DNA from: Holosporales bacterium
GTDB lineage: Bacteria > Pseudomonadota > Alphaproteobacteria > BNTO01
Direction: 5' to 3'
DNA: 12,858 nucleotides
Assembly (NCBI GenBank): GCA_031265645.1
Contig: JAISCJ010000082.1
Location: 1 to 12,858 of the forward strand
In this document: positions 7,027 through 12,858 of the stretch, in pieces
Layout: every line of letters starts with the position of its first letter
Position numbering within the stretch: position 1 is the stretch's first letter
Made by a program: the position numbers and the translations under genes
Notes under the pieces: model-generated
Databases searched by the model: none
Told to the model about the DNA's origin: nothing
What the model saw: only the letters and a program-made list of their open reading frames with translations

Positions 7027-10000
7027 TTGTTAGGGGCGGTTAAATCTGTATATACAAAATTCTCCAAATACGTCGAGCCGCTGTTTTCTTGGCTAACGGG
7101 CACGTTGTCGAGCATTCCATTTTTGGCCTGGATTTGCTTGATTCTCGGAATACTATTTATCGTTGGCGCATATTTTATTGTTCTGTTTGTTATAAAAAAA
7201 GAGTCTGCGCCCAAACAGAATTCTGCAGTAAACAAAGAAATATCCCCGCATAAGCTACCGCCGTTCGGAGGCTGGGTCTCCGAGTTTTTGAGTCGCAAGG
7301 GGATTTTTAAGATTGGGCGCCTATCTCTCGATTTTCTGAACAGCCTAGACTTTTTGGAGCGCACATTAAAGTGCAGCGACTACAAATACAAAAATCCATG
7401 GATACTCGTGTTAGGAGGGCGCGGCTCTGGAAAAACGACACTAATGCACACTGTGCATACGATCGAGGCAGATTGGCAGACGGCATTAAAAGAAAAAAAG
7501 TACGGCGATTGCAATTGGTTCTTTATGAGGAACGGTGTTGTCCTGGATGTCAGCGGCGGACTGTTTATGGAAAACGAAACAGTTAATGCGGACGAAGTTG
7601 GTTGGACATCACTTCGAAATCTGCTCGTTCGCTATCGCTCTGCAAAACCAATAGACAGCATTTTGCTAACAATTTCTGCTGAGGATTTGTACGGAAAGAA
7701 CCGCATTTCAGCGATTCAGTGCTTAGACCGCGCAAAATTTATGGCACAAAAATTGTCAGCATTCCAAGATCAGCTTGGGCTAAAAATCCCAGTGTATGTT
7801 GTGATCACAAAAACGGACATAATTCCTGGCTTCAAAGAATTTTGTGCCCATATTCCCGTTGGAACGAAGCAAAACATGTTTGGGTGGGCATCTCCGTACG
7901 CGCCCGAAATTATGTTCTCCCAGCAATGGGTGAATGAAGCGATTGATTTCGTTGTGTCGAAGGCGGAACACATAAATATGGATGCGTTTTGCGAGGATTT
8001 CAGCGAAGAAGCGCACGACAGTCTGTTTGTATTTCCTCACGAATTGGCGAAAATTTCCGACAATTTGCTCATATACATGAACCAAATATTTAAGACAGAG
8101 CAATACAAGGCGCCACTCCTGCTTCGAGGAATATATTTTTGTGGAGATAGCGACACGCTCAATGTGAACGCCGGAAGAACGGAGTTCATTGATGTATCTT
8201 TGCTCCGGGGTACCTCTCCAGGGGATGGCACGTCTAAGCCTGATAATGCTTCAGGCGACTCTTCGGCGCCAACTGAACAATTTCAGAAAATTTCCGATCT
8301 GGAACAATATAAGCGAATCTTCTTTTTTGGAGATCTAATTGCTAACAAAATTATTCCTGAGCGCGCAATTTGCGTTCCTCAAAAAAGTAAATTTTTTGCC
8401 GCAAACAGAAACATAAAAATTGCAAAAATTTCAACGGCGTCGTTTGCTGCAATTGGTTTTTATGGAATTTATTCTGCAAACAAAACGTTTCAAACCAGCC
8501 GAGCGCTGATATCTCCTGCTATCGACTCGATGTACAGGTTTTTAATCAAAACGCAGCAAATTCCGATTCTCGAATTATCAAAAAAAAATGCAGATTTCGA
8601 AAATTCGGTCCGTCAGCTGGCCGCCGTCATGCAAAAGCTGTCCAATGCCGATTTCTTTTCAATATTTGTTCCTCCTTCCTGGTTCAGCCCATTGCGCTCA
8701 AGGCTGAACAAATCGGTGAATATTGCATATCAAAACGTAATAATGCGTGCGCTGTACATTAATCTTTTGCTAAAGGCGCGCATGCTGCTTCATCTTGAAC
8801 CTGTGAATATTATTCCAACGACGTCACTTGCTCAGCTTGCCCTGCCAACAAAAAGCAACGAATTCCAGGTGATGAAAGAATTCGTGAAGGGTTTGACCGA
8901 ACTTTCGGAAAATGTCGAAAAATTTAATGAATTGCGATTATCTGCGTCAACAAAATTGCTTGCGGAGCTAGTAGACTACGCTTTTAAGTTAACTCTGCCG
9001 ACGTCATTTCTGAAATATTATGGGCAAATGCAAGGCAAGCTGCGAACATCTGCTTTTCCAGAAATCGACATCGGCGTTTACAAGGGGCTAGCGCGAAATA
9101 CTTTTGCGTCGTTGTTTCAGCATTTTTTCAACACAATATTTATTTATTCCAATCCCGCAAGTCTCCCAGGACAGCTAGATCGGCTCATCCGCCAACTTCG
9201 GCATATAGATTCGCACATGCAGCCGAATTTAAACTACTTGCGAGAGTTGGAAAAAGACCTAAGGATCGTCATCACTGTATTTGAGGAAGAATCTGCCGGA
9301 TCCGTAGAAAAATCCCCCTCGGAAACGGCAGCAATTGGCACAGAAAACATTGCGCCAACGTGGATGGACAAAGATGTATTTGATCCTAATCCAGATTTTG
9401 AAGAATTTTTATGTGCGCTGGACCGTTCACCATTTTTCGGCTCTGAAATTTCTCAAGCCGTCGTAGACAATTGCGCCGTAGGAATGTTTCATTTGAAGCG
9501 CAGTTTGCGTGAGCTAACAAAGCTGTTGACCACGGACGTTCGCTTCGGGGAGTCGCCGGAGGAGTCAACCAGGGCTTGCTCGCACGGGATTATTTTGCTC
9601 GGGAAAGCCCTCAAAATCCTGTTCAGCGAGCCATACATGCGCAGAGCAAGCGGCCATCAATTTGTTGCTTGCGTTCCTGAGGGGCAGCTCCTGTATTGGG
9701 ATGATAAGCTCCTGAAGGCCGCATGTGAGCTCTGTTCCCAGTACGAAGAGTTCACGACTCAAAAGGTTGGCGTATTTCCCATTGTTCTGCAAGAAAGCTT
9801 CCGGTTGCTCGCACGCGACGGCCTACAGCAGAATGTGATGAGCTTGATTTCTCAATCTCAAAATTTCATTCCGTCTCCCGTCGGGACAAGTGGCCCCGCA
9901 ATGGAAGAAACAATTCGGTCGCAAACAGCAAATGTTCGCCTTGTAGGACAGCAATTTTTGAAATTATTGGAAATATTGAATTACGAATCTGTTAGCTTCT

Positions 10001-11412
10001 TTTATGTAACGCTGCGAGATTTGTTGTTAACAACGAACTATCGCTTGCTGGATTTTATCAACAATTTGATGAAAAAGGTTGGGCCATACCACATTTGGGA
10101 TCCGTCATTCAGCTGGTGGGATGGCAAGTCGAGTCCCGCGTATCCAGCGTATGGCGTCAAAGACGCTCAGGATTTGAGCGCGTTCTTGAGCATTCAGGGG
10201 CAGCATGTGATCAACTTAGCGATAACGTTGGCAAAACCCGTAATCGAATTGCTTACAAGCGACATAATGCTAACGGTCAATCCGCTGAACCGGGCACTGC
10301 TGACCAAGTGGAAACGTATTGTTGAGCAAGGTGAGGCATACCAAAACAAGCAGCCAGGAAACAGCATTGGAACACTTGAGGCGTTTATCACGACGACGCT
10401 GAAAGGGTACACTATTGAAAACGTGTTCCAAGAAATAAAATTGGAAGACCTGCAGGAAGAGCAAGGGGATTATTTCCTTGAAACGATGCAGTACATAAAA
10501 AAGGGTTTATTGGGACGCGCAGAGGTTTTGACTCGTCAAAAGAGCATAAATAACTACCGAACACTTACGCAGCTGTTTAACAAAAATCTTAAGGGCAAGT
10601 TTCCGTTTTCGCCAGTTTCAACGGATCCGTCGCAGGCAATCGAAGCAGATCCGGAAGAGCTTAAGGAGTTTTTACTTAAATTTCTTGAATTCGGAGGTTC
10701 AGCAGAAGCCATCCTTGACCAAGTTTACCAACTTGGAACAATTGCTCACGACGCAGTTGTATTTTTGCGGCGGATAGAGAACATTGCTGAAGTACTAAAA
10801 GAATATTTGGGCGAAAACTCGAGTGGCCTTCCAACAATATCGTTCACAAATGAATTCCACACGAATCGGGAAAAATCCATTGGAACAAATTTCATATCTG
10901 AGTGGACACTAAAAGCAAATTATGAAGCATCAGTCGGGCACATGGACAAAGTTAAGCAAACTAAGTGGATATATGGTTGCCCCACGGAAGTGTCTTTCTT
11001 GTGGCCAGATGTGCAGGGAATGACGGAGCACCCGCTCCCTGATGCTACGCAGAAAGATTTAACGGTTTCAGGAACAAAGGCGACGTATTCATATAGCGGC
11101 AAGTGGAGCATTTTCCGGCTAATTCGACTGCACAGGGCCCCGCGCGGAGATTATTCGCCAATGTTGAACCCAAATTGCATCGTTTTAAAATTCGTGGTTC
11201 CTGTGTCCGAAACGAAAAGCGCCGTTATGTACAACTCAATATCTCTGCTTGGGGAATCCACAAACCCGAACCTAGGCGGAAAGGTGCTGATGTTCCCAGT
11301 GTTTCCAACGCTAGCTCCGGATTTTTCGCAGGAAATGAGTCAATATTGGAACGAGCCTGTCTTAAGCTTTGGCATCATCAAGCCCGCTCCAATTCCTACT
11401 GGGGTCAATTAG
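7027..11412 (+). CDS. tssM: TssM/IcmF, type VI secretion inner-membrane protein
   Basis: TssM forms the T6SS envelope-spanning membrane complex with TssL and TssJ, anchoring the baseplate and sheath. Residues 19-56 are almost continuously hydrophobic, giving one long or two short membrane helices. The cytoplasmic G-like domain has Walker A GGRGSGKTT at 130-138, DVSG at 174-177 (DxxG) and TKTD at 261-264 followed by I-I-P-G-F, all typical of the family. RGIYF (367-371) and FFFGDL (432-437) followed by I-I-P-E are family landmarks. The third membrane helix spans about 465-483. A long helical periplasmic region follows, then a C-terminal beta-type domain with the characteristic W-S-I-F-R-L motif (Trp1360). 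The length of 1,461 exceeds the usual 1,100-1,300, partly because of polar linkers at about 393-418 and 753-788. No tssL, tssJ or tssK lies beside it in this window. IcmF of Dot/Icm systems is a relative, but the C-terminal domain favours T6SS. Confidence 0.95.
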   Translation: MLGAVKSVYTKFSKYVEPLFSWLTGTLSSIPFLAWICLILGILFIVGAYFIVLFVIKKESAPKQNSAVNKEISPHKLPPFGGWVSEFLSRKGIFKIGRLSLDFLNSLDFLERTLKCSDYKYKNPWILVLGGRGSGKTTLMHTVHTIEADWQTALKEKKYGDCNWFFMRNGVVLDVSGGLFMENETVNADEVGWTSLRNLLVRYRSAKPIDSILLTISAEDLYGKNRISAIQCLDRAKFMAQKLSAFQDQLGLKIPVYVVITKTDIIPGFKEFCAHIPVGTKQNMFGWASPYAPEIMFSQQWVNEAIDFVVSKAEHINMDAFCEDFSEEAHDSLFVFPHELAKISDNLLIYMNQIFKTEQYKAPLLLRGIYFCGDSDTLNVNAGRTEFIDVSLLRGTSPGDGTSKPDNASGDSSAPTEQFQKISDLEQYKRIFFFGDLIANKIIPERAICVPQKSKFFAANRNIKIAKISTASFAAIGFYGIYSANKTFQTSRALISPAIDSMYRFLIKTQQIPILELSKKNADFENSVRQLAAVMQKLSNADFFSIFVPPSWFSPLRSRLNKSVNIAYQNVIMRALYINLLLKARMLLHLEPVNIIPTTSLAQLALPTKSNEFQVMKEFVKGLTELSENVEKFNELRLSASTKLLAELVDYAFKLTLPTSFLKYYGQMQGKLRTSAFPEIDIGVYKGLARNTFASLFQHFFNTIFIYSNPASLPGQLDRLIRQLRHIDSHMQPNLNYLRELEKDLRIVITVFEEESAGSVEKSPSETAAIGTENIAPTWMDKDVFDPNPDFEEFLCALDRSPFFGSEISQAVVDNCAVGMFHLKRSLRELTKLLTTDVRFGESPEESTRACSHGIILLGKALKILFSEPYMRRASGHQFVACVPEGQLLYWDDKLLKAACELCSQYEEFTTQKVGVFPIVLQESFRLLARDGLQQNVMSLISQSQNFIPSPVGTSGPAMEETIRSQTANVRLVGQQFLKLLEILNYESVSFFYVTLRDLLLTTNYRLLDFINNLMKKVGPYHIWDPSFSWWDGKSSPAYPAYGVKDAQDLSAFLSIQGQHVINLAITLAKPVIELLTSDIMLTVNPLNRALLTKWKRIVEQGEAYQNKQPGNSIGTLEAFITTTLKGYTIENVFQEIKLEDLQEEQGDYFLETMQYIKKGLLGRAEVLTRQKSINNYRTLTQLFNKNLKGKFPFSPVSTDPSQAIEADPEELKEFLLKFLEFGGSAEAILDQVYQLGTIAHDAVVFLRRIENIAEVLKEYLGENSSGLPTISFTNEFHTNREKSIGTNFISEWTLKANYEASVGHMDKVKQTKWIYGCPTEVSFLWPDVQGMTEHPLPDATQKDLTVSGTKATYSYSGKWSIFRLIRLHRAPRGDYSPMLNPNCIVLKFVVPVSETKSAVMYNSISLLGESTNPNLGGKVLMFPVFPTLAPDFSQEMSQYWNEPVLSFGIIKPAPIPTGVN

Positions 11413-11416
11413 GCTG

Positions 11417-12858
11417 CTATACATCAGGTACGGACTCTGGTATACTAGGCAATTTTGGATCTGACCCTGTCAACAGCTGGATCATTGATGCAACATGTGG
11501 AACGAGGGTTCCGTCGGTTCTGTCTAGTCCATCAATGGTAAGATCTCCTGCGTTGTATTCTTTTGCAAGCTCAGTTGCAAGAGTTGCGAATTTAGAGCTG
11601 GTCGCTTCGGGAATGCACTTTTTGTAGTAATACGAAATCGCTCCCGTTAGCGTACTTAGTAAATTCCTTCTTACAAAATCAACATTAGCCTTTATCCGCG
11701 TTAGCGCGTCAGGGTCATCTGCGGCTGCAATCGTCGCCGCACGCTCTGCTTCGTTCAACCTCGAATAATACGTCGAATATTGTACGTTCGACGGGTCATT
11801 CTGATCTCCTATGAAATTCAGCAAAAGCTGTGCTCCAAGTTCAAATAACACGCCATTTAATTTTCCGTATATTGTAGTATCTCTAGGATGGTCATTCAAC
11901 GAGTACCCCAAAGAAGTTTCCAATTCCTCATTAGGAACTGCTTCGACTTGCTTCAGCAAGAAATAAATATGCTGAAAATTAATAGGATAATGATTGACTT
12001 GACTTAGTGATATGAGCCTGACTATTTCTTGCACCAGATTCATAACAGAAGTACGCCCTGCGAATTTAGAAACAAGCGATCCTCCGAAATCTCCCGTGTA
12101 ATCAGCAAATGCATGAATTTGCGCATATAACGGCTCGGTGAGATTGCTATATAAGTTTGAAATACCGGAATCAGGCAATTCTTTAACCCCGTAAGTTATA
12201 GTGCTTACAAGTTCAGGGATTTCAGAGAAAAGCTCGGAACTACCCGTTATGACTTTTTGCATAAAATTGAATGAGCTATATAAAGTTGGACCTTGAAGCG
12301 CCATCCATGTATCCGTCGCCACTCCAAGATTGGCCACTTCCGTCATTGAATTTTTTAATGAGCTGACTCTTTCCATGTACGGAATTCCCGACATCATGAA
12401 AATCAAAGGGGTCGAATATAGTTCTCGGCGGAAAGATTCTACATCCACTGCTTCATTGTTCATTAAGGCCGCAAACAAATGGTGGTAATTCACCCATTCG
12501 AAGTTGCCTAAAATCTCGATAAACTGCTGCTCCGTGAACCCAACGTTTGCCGCAACAGCAAGCTTGGCGATCATTCCGTCTAGCGATGTTTTTACTTCGT
12601 CTACTATTGCTGCGAAACTTTCAGGATTAGACAGTGATCCAAATAATGTTTGAACAGCAGGAACGTCTTCGTGGACCTCTTCTTCAGGATCTGTCTGCTC
12701 AGGGTCTGTCTGCTCAGGATCTGTCTGCTCAGGGTCTGTCTGCTCAGGATCTGTCTGCTCAGGTTCTGTCTGCTCAGGGTCTGTCTGCTCAGGATCTGTC
12801 TGCTCAGGATCTGTCTGCTCAGGGTCTGTCTGCTCAGGATCTGTCTGCTCAGGATCTG
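11417..12858 (-). CDS. Convergent protein with (EQTDP)n tract and helical C-terminal domain, 5'-partial, unknown
   Basis: The frame is open through the right edge, so the start lies beyond 12858. An internal ATG (complement of 12572-12574) is followed by 385 codons to a TAG at 11417-11419, but the open frame continues 94 codons further upstream through a Glu/Asp-rich stretch and the pentapeptide tract, so that ATG is not needed as the start. At least 479 residues are visible. The C-terminal part looks mainly alpha-helical, with one cysteine and no clear membrane helix. I do not recognise the domain. The order in the visible part is a disordered acidic repeat, a short acidic linker, then a globular helical domain. 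It ends four bases from the tssM stop on the opposite strand. Export, surface display or a host-directed role are guesses from the repeat-plus-domain layout. Confidence 0.8.
   Translation of the reverse strand, partial: DPEQTDPEQTDPEQTDPEQTDPEQTDPEQTEPEQTDPEQTDPEQTDPEQTDPEQTDPEEEVHEDVPAVQTLFGSLSNPESFAAIVDEVKTSLDGMIAKLAVAANVGFTEQQFIEILGNFEWVNYHHLFAALMNNEAVDVESFRRELYSTPLIFMMSGIPYMERVSSLKNSMTEVANLGVATDTWMALQGPTLYSSFNFMQKVITGSSELFSEIPELVSTITYGVKELPDSGISNLYSNLTEPLYAQIHAFADYTGDFGGSLVSKFAGRTSVMNLVQEIVRLISLSQVNHYPINFQHIYFLLKQVEAVPNEELETSLGYSLNDHPRDTTIYGKLNGVLFELGAQLLLNFIGDQNDPSNVQYSTYYSRLNEAERAATIAAADDPDALTRIKANVDFVRRNLLSTLTGAISYYYKKCIPEATSSKFATLATELAKEYNAGDLTIDGLDRTDGTLVPHVASMIQLLTGSDPKLPSIPESVPDV
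12686..12858. repeat. 15-bp tandem repeat encoding (EQTDP)n
   Basis: Eleven full 15-bp copies run from 12686 to 12850 with a partial twelfth reaching the window edge. The + strand unit is AGG[A/G/T]TCTGTCTGCTC. Read on the minus strand it encodes Glu-Gln-Thr-Asp-Pro. Copies differ only at the fourth base: A and G are synonymous Asp codons, and a T in the copy at 12761-12775 gives Glu instead of Asp. Because the unit is a multiple of three, copy-number change would alter protein length without breaking the frame. The tract probably continues past the window. Confidence 0.95.

Noticed and set aside
6944..7027. A frameshift joining the giant gene and tssM into one protein
   Set aside because: All routes across the gap meet stops (6944, 6978, 7021), and tssM starts with a normal N-terminal hydrophobic segment, so they are separate genes.
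7008..7364. A 118-codon minus-strand frame over the start of tssM
   Set aside because: It is the reverse of the region encoding the TssM membrane anchor, with basic low-information sequence and no recognisable features.
11418..11444. Bulged hairpin (TATAC...GTATA with inner CAG/CTG) as a terminator for tssM
   Set aside because: The stem is short and interrupted, AT-rich, and followed by no T-run. It also lies within the opposing coding sequence.
11103..11627. A 174-codon + strand frame crossing the end of tssM and the start of the convergent gene
   Set aside because: It overlaps both well-supported genes in another frame, has no family features, and would require conserved TssM C-terminal sequence to be coincidental.
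12686..12858. CRISPR array
   Set aside because: The 15-bp copies are directly adjacent with no unique spacers and translate in frame as a pentapeptide repeat.

Overview
The window holds three large protein-coding regions and almost no non-coding DNA. The sequence is fairly AT-rich. The middle gene is clearly TssM/IcmF, the inner-membrane ATPase-like protein of type VI secretion systems (T6SS), so the source is a Gram-negative bacterium. The AT-rich composition, very long repeat protein and isolated secretion gene would suit a host-associated or intracellular bacterium, but nothing here fixes the taxon.

Positions 1-6946 (+) are one uninterrupted reading frame, open through the left edge, so at least 2,315 residues are visible and the true start lies upstream. 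I recognise no known family. Aligned by eye, it is a tandem array of ten diverged units of about 215-260 residues. Each unit opens with a Cys-Cys pair. A single Cys usually follows about 60-75 residues later (100-106 in units 8 and 9), then in most units a second Cys, then a CxxC-type motif shortly before the next Cys-Cys pair. The visible protein has about 72 cysteines (3 percent) and looks almost entirely alpha-helical. This undescribed-looking repeat is the most interesting feature of the window.

Positions 6947-7026 are an 80-base spacer with a perfect TATAAT box, nested inverted repeats and a weak Shine-Dalgarno before a TTG start. Positions 7027-11412 (+) encode TssM (1,461 residues) with an intact Walker A, DxxG and TKxD nucleotide-binding set, N-terminal hydrophobic segment(s), a later membrane helix, and the typical C-terminal beta-type domain.

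Positions 11417-12858 (-) are the 3' part of a convergent gene whose start lies beyond the right edge. It encodes a helical domain of unknown function preceded by at least eleven copies of the pentapeptide EQTDP, encoded by a 15-bp tandem repeat. It meets tssM tail to tail with only four bases between stop codons.

How the genes work together is inference. The giant protein lies directly upstream of tssM on the same strand, so it could be a secretion-system accessory, a surface protein or an exported factor. No other T6SS gene (tssJ, tssK, tssL, tssB/C, hcp, vgrG) is visible here.
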